64,000 nt of DNA. It comes from Palaemon carinicauda. Its lineage: Eukaryota; Arthropoda; Malacostraca; Decapoda; Palaemonidae. Shown in pieces: positions 11,373 through 20,527 of the stretch (its first letter is position 1; each line of letters begins with the position of its first letter). The position numbers and the translations under genes are program-made. The stretch spans positions 15,358,703-15,422,702 of the forward strand of contig NC_090759.1 of NCBI RefSeq assembly GCF_036898095.1, in the 5' to 3' direction. The notes under the pieces were generated by a model. That model was not told the origin of the DNA and did not search any database. It saw only the letters and a list, made by a program, of their open reading frames with translations.

Positions 11373-11727
11373 GGATGAGGACGGACGTGACGTCATTTAG
11401 CAATGGCGCCCGTTTGTTTACGTCTCGAGTACCAAAAGTAGCCACGGACGAGATTAGCTGTGGAACGGCTCCCCAGCTATTCTCCGCCCCTACACATCGA
11501 AGTGTTAACTCTATGTGGGGTGCAGATAGCTATGTGGCGCGTTAATACATGCGTCTCCTGTTGATATACGATGTCTTAAAGGGAAACCTTTAGGATACTC
11601 GCTCCAGAAGTTAGAATTCTGTGATAACCTGTGGTTAAATTCTCTGGGAATATCTAGTAGTTATATACCCAAGGAAGCTACCAAAAAGGAACCTTCCATC
11701 AGGATGCCATGGATATCTCACCCAAAA
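11373..11727 (+). repeat. Right inverted terminal repeat of A
   Basis: Reverse complement of the left ITR, with CRE palindrome TGACGTCA at 11388-11395. It stops at CCCAAAA, where element B begins. The missing terminal stretch is found on the far side of B. About 90 bp of non-repeat DNA (11283-11372) separates it from the ICR. Confidence 0.88.
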
Positions 11728-11761
11728 AACGGATTTTGAGCGAAGCGAAAAATCTATTTTT

Positions 11762-12105
11762 GGGTAAGATAGCCATGTCGTCCTGATGGAAGTTCCTTAA
11801 AGGCAGCTTCCTAGGGTATATTACAACTACGGCGATATTCCCAGAGAATTTACCTTCAGGTACCCAGAATTCTAACTCCTGGAGCGAGTATCCCTAAAAA
11901 GACCTTAGGGATATCGTAAATATCAGTGGACGTATTCTTGACACGCCTCATAGCAATCTATACCCCGAATAGAGTTAACACTTCGTAGGGGTCAAATGGC
12001 AAGAAAACGAAAACGATAAGAAAGGGGGGAGCCGTTCATAAGGCATCTCTCCTCCCCGTTTCGAAAGCGTGCCCTGCGCCGCTCACGGCGCCATCTGTAT
12101 TCCTT
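11762..12105 (-). repeat. Right inverted terminal repeat of B
   Basis: Reverse complement of 20151-20497 with close agreement from CTTCGTAGGGGTC to the inner end at GGCGCCATCTG. The terminal stretch starting AACGG (11728-11761) precedes it. It has no TGACGTCA palindrome, unlike the young-family ITRs. Confidence 0.85.
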
Positions 12106-12205
12106 GTAGCGATACACGAGGTGCTACAGATACTGTATGTAGGGAGGGGTCCTACTATCCTTTTCACTCTTATTTATTTATTTTTTGAAAAGGAGCAGGG
12201 CGGGT

Positions 12206-12298
12206 CCATCAGGACGACATGGCTATCTTACCCAAAAATAGATTTTTCGCTTCGCTCAAAATCCGTTTTTTGGGCTCAAGCCATGTCGTCCTGATGGA
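12206..12298. repeat. B internal complementary region (ICR)
   Basis: A 93-bp near-palindrome with arms CCATCAGGACGACATGG and CCATGTCGTCCTGATGG. It carries the B-specific GACAT in place of GCCAT, so the ICR has co-evolved with B's own ITR tips. Confidence 0.85.
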
Positions 12299-13205
12299 AG
12301 TATACCAGAGCATTACTGTATCTGTGGATTCTCAATACGTGCCGTACTCCTCAAGAATGTTTCTTAGTCAACTCGACTGACAGACCTAAGATGTTACCGT
12401 TATACATCTTTTCACTAATCATAAGCCATGAAAGCGCTTCCTGCCCCCTACAGGGAGGAGTCCTACTAGACTCTAGAAACGAACGAAGAGTACATATACC
12501 TATGTATGAATCACTCGCCAGCCAGTACCATATAGTGGTCTCACTCTATATGAAGTAAAGCGAAGTCTTACGGGACTACAGTATCCAAAGGAAAAGTCCC
12601 GACCAGCACCCTGGTCGAAGTAAAATTAGACAAAAGGTTATATCTGCGTAGGATTAAACTTGCTGCTACCACCATCCTCAGAAAGGGGTGGAGTCCTTAT
12701 TGCTAAGGAAAGTATAAACCAGTATAATCCAGGCTTTGCATTAAGGAATAGGCTATTATAGATATCCCCGATTAATATACATAGGCTAAATGCTCAAAAA
12801 TCAATATGAAATCAAAAATAGGTGAAGGAGACGCAAGGTTCCCGAGAACAAGTTTATTGAGAAACAATAAATAGACATGGTCACCATAAATATGTACATA
12901 TGCTAGGTGGATGACCAACAATTTACACAAGTACTGTAGTGCATGGATGAATGATTATCTGAAAGAAAACATATGTGTCACTTACACATACCCCGGTATC
13001 AAACTTAACGTCCATGTTACTACTTTGCTGACAATAGCGTTGGCAAACGCTTGGCACACCTGTCTGTACTTGTGCTACCATCACCATAACGTTGGAACAG
13101 TCACTGTGGGCTCTGAGAGCCTTCACTACCAGTTATATCAACGCATATAACTAACCATTCACCCAAGAATCAAAGTCCCAAATGATTCCGCTGTTCCTCG
13201 CAGAG
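12299..13205 (-). other. B 3' region with polyadenylation signal
   Basis: No gene seen. TTTATT at 12853-12858 is AATAAA on the coding strand, about 350 bp after the recombinase stop. The short open frames on either strand (12911-13150) have no recognised content. Confidence 0.55.
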
Positions 13206-15917
13206 TTAAACAGCAGGGTTAACGACGCAACCAACTGCTACCACAGACCTCTTTAGCTGCTCCACTTGCTTAGCATAGTGGCGAAAGAATACCCTGGAAG
13301 ACTTCCAGCCAGTGTATGAACGAAGGTGTTCAAAATCCATAAAGTTAAAGAAGTTTAAGGATGAAGCAACTTTCCTCGGATCATGACCTGCGGGTGAACT
13401 GTCAGGATCCGCTCTGCGAATAAAATATGTAATTTTCACCCTAAGCTGATTTAAAGATAAATTCGAGCCCGATGTTTCTCCTCTGAATAGTTGGCCCCCA
13501 TGGAAGTCTGAAGTTCTACGAAGATAGACCTTAAGGCATTCTACGGGACATAGAGATGCATCTTCTTTCAGAGGGCAGATTCTCCAGGGACCCCACCTGT
13601 TGGTGGGCAACTCGTTCTTAGCGAGAAACGTAGGGTCCGGAAACAGGTTCAGTTCTCCCCCATCCAGGAACTGAACTCGGCCCTCCTCTCTCGAGAGGGC
13701 CACAATCTCACTAACTCTGGCCCCAGAAGCAAGGGCAAAAAGGAAGATCACTTTTTGAGTCAGGTCCTTCAACGCACATTCCTCATTATCTAGTAATGAG
13801 GCAAAATGAAGGACTTTGTCTAACGACCACGAAATAGGCTTTGGAGGAGCTGATGGTCTAAGCCTAGCACAGGCCTTTGGGATCTTATTAAACATCTCGT
13901 TAGCGAGGTCTACCTGGAAGGCATATAGAATGGGTCTTGTTAGAGCTGACTTACATGTAGAAATTGTGTTCGCCGCCAGCCCCTGTCCGTGGAGGTGAAT
14001 GAAGAAGGATAGGCAGAACTCCGTAGAGATCTCGTGCGGGTTCTTATCTTTGACAAAGGCTACCCATTTCTTCCACGCAGATTCGTACTGCCTCCTAGTA
14101 GACTTACACTTGTATTCTTCTAGGAAGTCGATGCTATCTTTCGAGATTCCGAACCGTTTCTTCACCGCTAGGGAGAGAAAATCATGAGCTGCAGGGTTCG
14201 GGTTTTCTGTAATGAAGCGAAGACAGTCGACTTCTGGACTTGCTGGGACAGAACTGGGTCCGGGAGTGGTAGAAACCTCAGTCGTAGTTCCAGAGCTAGA
14301 GGGAACCATACACTGTTCGGCCACTTGTGGGCCACTATTTCTGCTACTCCCTTGAAGGATCTCAGTTTGTTGAGGACCCTCAACATCAGATTGTGAGGGG
14401 GAAACAGGTAGATCCTGGACCATCTGTTCCAATCGAGGGACATCGCATCTATTGCTTCTGCCGAGGGGTCCACGTATGGGGACACATATTTCGGCAGCTT
14501 CTTGTTGTCCTTCGTCGCGAAGAGGTCTATCTGCAGTTCTGGGACTTGTCTCAAGATGAAAGAGAATGATCCTGCGTCTAGGGACCATTCTGACTCTATC
14601 GGTGTAACCCTGGATAGAGCGTCCGCGGTCACATTCCGGACTCCTTGAAGGTGAACTGCTGACAGGTGCCACTTCTTCTTCTCCGCCAGTCGGAATATGG
14701 CTAACATTACCTGGTTGAGAGGTGGGGATCTCGATCCCCGCCGATTCAGACATTTCACAACCACCTCGCTGTCCAGTACCAACCTTACGTGGATCGAGTG
14801 ACGTGGGGATACTTTCTTCAGGGTAAGAAGTACTGCCATAGCTTCTAGAAAGTTTATGTGAAAGGTCCCAAATAGCTTGGACCAGATCCCTTGCACTTTT
14901 TTCCGATGGGAGTGACCCCCCCAACCTACCTTTGAGGCGTCTGTGTGGATTGTCACTGACGGGGGGGGTGGCTGAAGAGGTAGAGACCTCTTTAGACGAC
15001 TGGCTTGAGACCACGGTCTGAGAAGAGAACGTAGTCGAAGTGGGACCGGTCTCTTCAAGTCCCTTCGCTCTTTCGATGCAAAGGTTCTCCATACTCCCGC
15101 TGCATCTTTTAACTGTGCTCTTAGCACTGGGTCTGTTACTGATGCAAACTGAAGAGAGCCCAAAACCCTCTCTTGTTCGCGTCTTGATATCCTCTCGGAA
15201 CCTAGAAGTCTCCTGACAGACCCCGCTATTTCCTTCCTCTTTGACATCGGGATGGAAAGACGGTGTGACACTAGATCCCAGTGAATTCCCAACCACTGGA
15301 ACCTCTGAGCTGGAGAAAGACGAGACTTCTTTCTGTTGATCATGAAGCCTAGATATTTCAGGAACTGAATCACTTGTAGGGAAGCTTGCAAGCATTCTGC
15401 TCTGGATGCTGCCCACACCAACCAATCGTCCAGGTAGGCTACTACCTGGAACCCTTTTAGGCGTAACTGTTTGAGAGCTGCGCTCGCAAGCTTCGTAAAG
15501 ATCCTTGGGGCTATGTTTAGTCCGAAGGGCATCGCCCTGAAAGCGTAAAGTTTTTGTTGTAGCTTGAATCCTAGGTAGGGGGAGAGACGACGACTTATTG
15601 GAACGTGCCAATATGCGTCTGACAAATCGATGGAGACGGTATATGCCCTCTTGGGCAGTAAGGCCCTTATGTGTTGTAACGTTAACATCTTGAACTTGTG
15701 GTTCACTATGAACTTGTTGAGTGGTGACAAGTCCAGAATGACTCTGAGTTTCCCCGAGTCTTTCTTGGGAACACAAAACAGCCTCCCTTGGAACTTGATG
15801 GACTTTACCCTCCTGATCACCTTTTTCTCCAACAGATCTTGGATGTACTCCTCCAAAACGGGGGTGGAGTGTTGGAAAAATTGAGGGCACTGGGGCGGAG
15901 TACTGTACCAACTCCAA
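13206..15917 (-). CDS. B tyrosine recombinase (YR), open
   Basis: Integrase of the element, acting on cDNA circles in the nucleus. The open frame is up to 903 codons. The catalytic domain is the C-terminal ~320 residues: Arg ~734 (ASGARVSEI), His ~845 and Arg ~848 (HDPR), Trp ~871 (TGWKSS) and nucleophile Tyr ~881 (RHYAKQ), a complete R-H-x-x-R-W-Y set. The core-binding part contains CKSTRRQYESAWKKW and a GQGLAANTISTCKSALTRP block. The first ~580 codons are Ser/Pro/Arg-rich and overlap RT/RNase H in another frame. The listed start is a TTG, so the true N-terminus is unknown. The frame equals that of gag. No lesion is seen. Confidence 0.88.
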   Translation of the reverse strand: MELVQYSAPVPSIFPTLHPRFGGVHPRSVGEKGDQEGKVHQVPREAVLCSQERLGETQSHSGLVTTQQVHSEPQVQDVNVTTHKGLTAQEGIYRLHRFVRRILARSNKSSSLPLPRIQATTKTLRFQGDALRTKHSPKDLYEACERSSQTVTPKRVPGSSLPGRLVGVGSIQSRMLASFPTSDSVPEISRLHDQQKEVSSFSSSEVPVVGNSLGSSVTPSFHPDVKEEGNSGVCQETSRFREDIKTRTREGFGLSSVCISNRPSAKSTVKRCSGSMENLCIERAKGLEETGPTSTTFSSQTVVSSQSSKEVSTSSATPPVSDNPHRRLKGRLGGSLPSEKSARDLVQAIWDLSHKLSRSYGSTSYPEESIPTSLDPRKVGTGQRGGCEMSESAGIEIPTSQPGNVSHIPTGGEEEVAPVSSSPSRSPECDRGRSIQGYTDRVRMVPRRRIILFHLETSPRTADRPLRDEGQQEAAEICVPIRGPLGRSNRCDVPRLEQMVQDLPVSPSQSDVEGPQQTEILQGSSRNSGPQVAEQCMVPSSSGTTTEVSTTPGPSSVPASPEVDCLRFITENPNPAAHDFLSLAVKKRFGISKDSIDFLEEYKCKSTRRQYESAWKKWVAFVKDKNPHEISTEFCLSFFIHLHGQGLAANTISTCKSALTRPILYAFQVDLANEMFNKIPKACARLRPSAPPKPISWSLDKVLHFASLLDNEECALKDLTQKVIFLFALASGARVSEIVALSREEGRVQFLDGGELNLFPDPTFLAKNELPTNRWGPWRICPLKEDASLCPVECLKVYLRRTSDFHGGQLFRGETSGSNLSLNQLRVKITYFIRRADPDSSPAGHDPRKVASSLNFFNFMDFEHLRSYTGWKSSRVFFRHYAKQVEQLKRSVVAVGCVVNPAV

Positions 15918-16117
15918 CCCAGTCCATTTTTGAGAAGGCTGTGGGCCCAGGGATCGAAGGTCCAGCGATCCCGGAAATACTGAAGTCTCCCACCTACCGG
16001 CGACACTTCACTTTGACTGCCCTGCAGTCTTGCCTCCCTGGCCGCGACCACCTCTGAATCCTCGTCCCCTAGAGGGGCGTCTTGATGACCCTCTAGCTGC
16101 TCCTCTGGGTCTTGCAC
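14168..16117 (-). CDS. B reverse transcriptase / RNase H, open
   Basis: Copies the element RNA into cDNA. It has 649 codons. RT motifs are motif A SIDLSDAYWHVP (Asp ~164), motif B FGLNIAPRIFTKL (~198-210) and motif C YLDDW (Asp ~230-231). RNase H acidic residues are Asp ~393 (HTDAS), Glu ~425 (LEAMAVL), Asp ~449 and Asp ~499 (TADALSR). Residues ~515-625 (IDLFAT, DAMSLDWNRW, FPPHN, WFPLALEL) match the region described as DAM-like methyltransferase in DIRS elements; that function is inference. The first codon listed is GTG and the frame is +1 relative to gag with ~110 bp overlap, so expression may use frameshifting or internal initiation. Confidence 0.9.
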   Translation of the reverse strand: MQDPEEQLEGHQDAPLGDEDSEVVAAREARLQGSQSEVSPVGGRLQYFRDRWTFDPWAHSLLKNGLGWSWYSTPPQCPQFFQHSTPVLEEYIQDLLEKKVIRRVKSIKFQGRLFCVPKKDSGKLRVILDLSPLNKFIVNHKFKMLTLQHIRALLPKRAYTVSIDLSDAYWHVPISRRLSPYLGFKLQQKLYAFRAMPFGLNIAPRIFTKLASAALKQLRLKGFQVVAYLDDWLVWAASRAECLQASLQVIQFLKYLGFMINRKKSRLSPAQRFQWLGIHWDLVSHRLSIPMSKRKEIAGSVRRLLGSERISRREQERVLGSLQFASVTDPVLRAQLKDAAGVWRTFASKERRDLKRPVPLRLRSLLRPWSQASRLKRSLPLQPPPPSVTIHTDASKVGWGGHSHRKKVQGIWSKLFGTFHINFLEAMAVLLTLKKVSPRHSIHVRLVLDSEVVVKCLNRRGSRSPPLNQVMLAIFRLAEKKKWHLSAVHLQGVRNVTADALSRVTPIESEWSLDAGSFSFILRQVPELQIDLFATKDNKKLPKYVSPYVDPSAEAIDAMSLDWNRWSRIYLFPPHNLMLRVLNKLRSFKGVAEIVAHKWPNSVWFPLALELRLRFLPLPDPVLSQQVQKSTVFASLQKTRTLQLMIFSP

Positions 16118-17999
16118 GAAACGTGGTCGACTGTCCCTCGAACACGGGATTGAATGCCGGGGAAGCTGATGACATGGCTTGGGGAACCCATTGGAAGGTG
16201 GTCGGGGTCTGGGCTACCAGTTGTGGAACCGGAGGCAAAGCTGGCTGCTGCTGCTGTTGTCTTTGCGGTTTGAAGGACTTGGCTGGACGGGAGGAAAACC
16301 TTGACTTCTTCGCCTTTCCTTTCGGCTGAGGGCCCTCATCCGGAGAAGACTTCCTCTTAAGGGACAGGCCCCACTTCAGGAGAAGATTGCGGTTCTCAGT
16401 GGCTGCCTTGTCCACGATCTCTTTGACCACGTCCTTGGGAAAGAGATCTTTACCCCAGATGCTGGATGAAATTAGCCTCTTGGGTTCATGCCTCACTGTG
16501 GCCGAGGCGAACACAAACTCCCTACAGGCCCTCCTTGCTTTAACAAAGCAATAGAGGTCCTTGGTTACTGTGGCCAGATGGATTTTGGCCATAACCATGA
16601 ACATCTCTGGCATCTTGGGATCGCTAGCCATCGTCTCCATGTTGGTCTGGAGAGACATCGAGGCTGCCAGGCGCTCCTTTGTGTCCAATTCCCTCCGTAG
16701 AAGGAATTCCGACAACTTGGGAAGGTTTTCGCCGAACTGCTGACCTGCAATGTCGGCGTCCAACTTCCCAACCGAGAAAGTAAGGTGCACCTCCTTCCAG
16801 TCCTTATTGTCCATTGGCAATGCCAACGATAGAGGTTTACATTCCTCCAAAGACGGACACGGCTTGCCAGCTTCAACCGCCTTCATGACGGCCGCAAACC
16901 CCTTTTGCATAAAGGGGAAGGCCCTAGCCGGGGAGGATACAAAGGAGGGGTGCTTCTTACTCAAAGCGGCAACTTTTGAGTTTGAGAACCCCCTCTCCTT
17001 TAAAGCAGCTGTTAAAGTGGCTTGAGCCTTGGAGTGATCCAGGATAATCACCTCCTTTGGTTCCGTCTCCTCCTTCGAAGCCGGCTCCTTCTTCAAACGG
17101 ACATAGCAGTCCGGGTAGGCCCCTCTACTGGGCCAGAATTCCACCTCCTCAAGGGGAACTGAGCCCAGTTTCTCCGACATGACGATCTTCCCAATCGTCA
17201 TCGGCATGTGCTCGGCATATCTCCACGGGTTGGCATCCGAGCACAGAGGAAGGTCCTTAACGTTGAGCTTCTTTGGAGGTCCACGTGATGCTGTGATCTT
17301 CTGCATCTGGAGCTCCAAAGTAGCGGCCTTCTGATTATTCTCCCTCTGCATCTGTTGGATCATACCAACGATGGAAGAGAGAGCCTGTCCAAGCTCTGCT
17401 GGAAGAGCGGACGAGGTAGAGGGGATAGGTTCAGAGACCTGAACCGGCACGTCTGATGATACGGGAACCTCTTCCTCCACGGCAATAGGATCTCGATCCT
17501 CCTCCTCGCCCTCTGCGAGGAGATCCTGCTCCGCACGATCGGACAAGTCGGACATCTTGTCGTCCAATTGGATGTCCTGCATGGCGTCAGCGACATCCTC
17601 CTCCACTGGAATCTGGATCAGAGGGATCTCCGGCCGAGGCTGGGGAACAACAGCATCAGGGGAAGCCTTGGGAAAAAGGTATGCCCTCATCTTCTCGTTA
17701 GGAAGATAAGGTCCAGTGGTGTTTTTCTGAAAACCCCTTACCCATAAGCGAAGCCTCTCCCTCGCTGCATCTCTTGACTCCGCCGACCTAGGGGATTCAA
17801 AAGCCTCTGATAGCAGGTTAGTACATACAGCACATACCTGCGGATCCCAGTAACGATGGTCATCATTGGAGGCTGCACAAGCCGCGTGCCTCCTACACGA
17901 GGCATGTCCGCAAAAGTTCTTACTGCGGACATTGCAGAAGACACTATCACACTTCGGATGCTCCTCCTGTAAAAGAAGAAAAATTTCCATGAATATCAA
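16008..17999 (-). CDS. B gag, open
   Basis: Putative nucleocapsid protein of up to 663 codons. The N-terminal metal-binding-like motif is C17-x4-C22-x9-H32-x2-C35-x2-H38-x2-C41-x14-C56-x2-C59, with the same spacing as in A and C although the rest diverges. The middle has an acidic hinge, then the LNVKDLPLCSDANPWRYAEHM block, and an RRACREFVFASATVRHEP block near the C-terminal third. The tail is Gln-rich, then Arg/Gly-rich. An ATG at 17999 lies upstream of an acceptor-like TTTTACAG ending at 17967, so the protein could start there or be joined to a leader exon. The residues FLLLQ encoded by the pyrimidine tract favour the spliced reading. Confidence 0.88.
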   Translation of the reverse strand: MIFMEIFLLLQEEHPKCDSVFCNVRSKNFCGHASCRRHAACAASNDDHRYWDPQVCAVCTNLLSEAFESPRSAESRDAARERLRLWVRGFQKNTTGPYLPNEKMRAYLFPKASPDAVVPQPRPEIPLIQIPVEEDVADAMQDIQLDDKMSDLSDRAEQDLLAEGEEEDRDPIAVEEEVPVSSDVPVQVSEPIPSTSSALPAELGQALSSIVGMIQQMQRENNQKAATLELQMQKITASRGPPKKLNVKDLPLCSDANPWRYAEHMPMTIGKIVMSEKLGSVPLEEVEFWPSRGAYPDCYVRLKKEPASKEETEPKEVIILDHSKAQATLTAALKERGFSNSKVAALSKKHPSFVSSPARAFPFMQKGFAAVMKAVEAGKPCPSLEECKPLSLALPMDNKDWKEVHLTFSVGKLDADIAGQQFGENLPKLSEFLLRRELDTKERLAASMSLQTNMETMASDPKMPEMFMVMAKIHLATVTKDLYCFVKARRACREFVFASATVRHEPKRLISSSIWGKDLFPKDVVKEIVDKAATENRNLLLKWGLSLKRKSSPDEGPQPKGKAKKSRFSSRPAKSFKPQRQQQQQPALPPVPQLVAQTPTTFQWVPQAMSSASPAFNPVFEGQSTTFRARPRGAARGSSRRPSRGRGFRGGRGQGGKTAGQSK

Positions 18000-20150
18000 G
18001 TGAATTTCAATTCACATGTAACAAATGAGTATTCAACAAGAATAAGGGAAAGACACCTACTTGTGAAACCCACACAAACACCTGTGGAAGCCCACCAGCC
18101 AAGTCACATAGTTAGTCTTTACTAGAATAACCAGAGAACGTATTTCCAAAGGAAATTAGGTGTAGCTCACACCTAAGGTAAAATATTACCATTCCGGCCA
18201 GGGATAAAAGAATTATCTTTTATCCTTGTAAGGCGACACCAAGTGATTGTACCAGTAACACAAGTAAGATAGAAAAGACAGTGTTGTAACCTACTACATC
18301 ATGAACTCCCTTGGTTGAATATACCACCAAGAGAGGACTGATACAGTACCTGAGGGTGGTGTGCCAGCCGGCTATTGCCGGTCAGCACCCCCCCCCCCCG
18401 TTTTTCGAAAGGTAGATCTCAAGTACACAACATCAGATCACCCTTATTGGGGAGAACTCCAGATCCCATGCCTGAACCGGCCGGCAGTGGTTGCCGGACC
18501 GCAGCCACCCGGTTTGCACTGCGTTGCCGGCCATCATTCTTAGTGGCCGGCTGACTGGGCAGTGTCGCAGGCCGGCCGGCAGCAGTAAACAAACCCTGCC
18601 GGCTGGCCCCCCACACTAGGCAGCGCTCGGCTGCCGGCCCCACTTGTAGTGGCCGGCAGATGAGCAAGAGACCGGCCGGCAAAGGTATACACCCAACGCC
18701 GACCGACAGCAAGAGAACTGGAGAACACCCCTCCCCACCGACGGCCGGCCTGTAGGCCGGCAGACGGCAAGGACAACACATACTAAGACAAAAGAATGAG
18801 TGCCGGGTTAAGAGACTATGAGTCTCTGAGCCCGGCACCCGAAAGAGTGCCGAAAGGAAGGGGAGACACTAAGTCAAGCTTCCTAACCGCTGCATACTTA
18901 ATCTACAGACGGCAGCGATGGAGGGACCAAGAAAGGACCGGGCAGCACTCGAAGTAATGGTCTCTGCCGGTCGGCACACTCTGCCGGCCGACAGGAGACC
19001 ACGTCAGTTCCTCATCCCAACCTAGGCTAGGCAAGGATGCAGACGACTGACACAAGGAACGGAAAAAAGAAGGGAAGGACAGAGGGTCCTATCCAACCTT
19101 ACCTTGGTTAAGGGTCATTCCCAACTAAGACAGTTCATCTCAGTTAGAGAAAGACCCGAGAGGGAGGCCGGCACTACTGGCTGCCTCCCAAGAACCACGG
19201 CAAGGAAGGAATTGCCCTTCCAGAAAAGGGAACATATCCCGAGACCGGAACGGCAATAGGACAGTCTGATGAGTCACCGAGTAAAGGGATCACTACTGGA
19301 ACCCAACAAGGTGGATCAAGGGGATAACCCTTAATGCCCGGGTCAATCAGCAAGGGAGACTCTGCCCCATGCCAGACAAACCGGGCTCAGACTAAACACT
19401 GTTGTACTGTCCCCCTCTGAACCAATTCAGTTGGAACGGGAAGGTACAGTACTACTCCAGCATAGATATATTTGAAGATTAATTCAAATAAACCACTAGA
19501 GTTAAGCCTAAGGCTTAAACAGAGGGAAAGGGTTTGCCCCTTCCCCGAAGAGAAGGGAGCAAACGGGGAACAGATAATATTATAATGACCTAAGACAACC
19601 TAGCCTAGGCACTAAGAGAATCGATTACCTAATTCACCGAAACTCACACCAATACTATCTTGGAAGGTACTCGAAAAGGACTTATATGTATAACGTTGCC
19701 TAACGCTTAGAGCAATAAATTCACATTTGGAAGACTAATTATCATGCAGGAAGTACATAGGCCAACAGCTAGCCTACGAAGACTAGTGTTGGCAGCCTTG
19801 GCAAAACTTCGCCAGGCACACTACTATCGCATCATAACAGAATTCCTAAATAAGCTAAGTAGCTAATATTTAAGCGCAAAGGGGCTGGGAACGTCGCTCT
19901 TGCTAACAAATAAATCCTATTCTAGCGAGCGACAGCATCCATGATGCCTCCAGCAGGCAACAGCTCTTGTATCAAAGATAACTCTTTTAATTACTTTAAT
20001 TTTAACCACCAAGAGCCTACATTTATACATAAAAGAAATAGTACTCAACTTATCCGAGGCAGAAGAAGTTGGAGAAAGCATTATTAAGCGAGAAAATTCC
20101 AAGATTGGGTAGAAAACAGGGAAAACACACCGAGTCGTAGAGCTACGCAA
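18000..20150 (-). other. B 5' leader
   Basis: No gene recognised. The part nearest gag (18360-18780) is dense in GCCGGC/CCGGCA motifs, and a C-run lies at about 18388-18399. The distal part (19600-20150) is AT-rich and aligns with H sequence at 31200-31266 and 39485-39890, which identifies H as a B relative. Confidence 0.65.
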
Positions 20151-20497
20151 AAAGGAATACAGATGGCGCCGTGAGCGGCGCAGGGCACGCTTTCGAAACG
20201 GGGAGGAGAGATGCCTTATGAACGGCTCCCCCCTTTCTTATCGTTTTCGTTTTCTTGCCATTTGACCCCTACGAAGTGTTAACTCTATTCGGGGTATAGA
20301 TTGCTATGAGGCGTGTCAAGAATACGTCCACTGATATTTACGATATCCCTAAGGTCTTTTTAGGGATACTCGCTCCAGGAGTTAGAATTCTGGGTAGCTG
20401 AAGGTAAATTCTCTGGGAATATCGCCGTAGTTGTAATATACCCTAGGAAGCTGCCTTTAAGGAACTTCCATCAGGACGACATGGCTTGAGCCCAAAA
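20151..20497 (-). repeat. Left inverted terminal repeat of B
   Basis: Pairs with 11762-12105. On the plus strand it ends GGCTTGAGCCCAAAA and abuts the displaced tail of A. Confidence 0.87.
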
Positions 20498-20527
20498 ATA
20501 GATTTTTCGCTTCGCTCAAAATCCGTT
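20498..20527 (+). repeat. Displaced right terminus of element A
   Basis: These 30 bases (ATAGATTTTTCGC ... AAAATCCGTT) are the right-terminal extension seen at the right ends of C, D, E and F. Here they lie between B's left end and C's left end, in the orientation expected for A. This is explained if B inserted into the CCCAAAA-ATAG tract of A. Confidence 0.75.

Larger units (their letters stand above)
2901..11727 (+). mobile_element. Element A: DIRS-type tyrosine recombinase retrotransposon
   Basis: A near full-length copy (about 8.8 kb) of the young family, with left ITR, leader, gag, RT/RNase H, YR, ICR and right ITR all present in order. All three genes carry frameshifts or stops, so it is non-autonomous. 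Its gag is closest to that of D. The right end is interrupted: its last ~30 bp lie at 20498-20527, beyond element B, which inserted into A's terminal A-tract. The left tip reads GGGTGAGATAGCC, which in other copies is the tip of the right ITR. Confidence 0.92.
11728..20497 (-). mobile_element. Element B: complete DIRS-type retrotransposon, second family
   Basis: This copy is about 8.77 kb, with both ITRs, ICR, leader and three open genes, and none shows an internal stop. Its proteins are clearly related to those of A and C but distinct throughout, as are its ITRs. It is inserted into the A-tract of A's right terminus, so it is younger than the A/C arrangement. Intact frames make it the best candidate in the window for an autonomous, possibly mobile copy. 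Activity itself cannot be read from the sequence. Confidence 0.92.

Noticed and set aside
2901..11727. Classification as LTR retrotransposon, Ngaro or PAT
   Set aside because: The terminal repeats are inverted, an ICR is present, and integration is by a tyrosine recombinase, with no DDE integrase or aspartic protease seen. Ngaro and PAT have split direct repeats, which were not found.
13206..15917. Calling the first ~580 residues of the B recombinase frame a confirmed protein domain
   Set aside because: The frame is open and alignable, but it overlaps RT and has no ATG start; it is reported as a finding needing substitution analysis.
15788..16329. Plus-strand frames opposite B gag and RT
   Set aside because: They are antisense shadows of strongly coding minus-strand genes.
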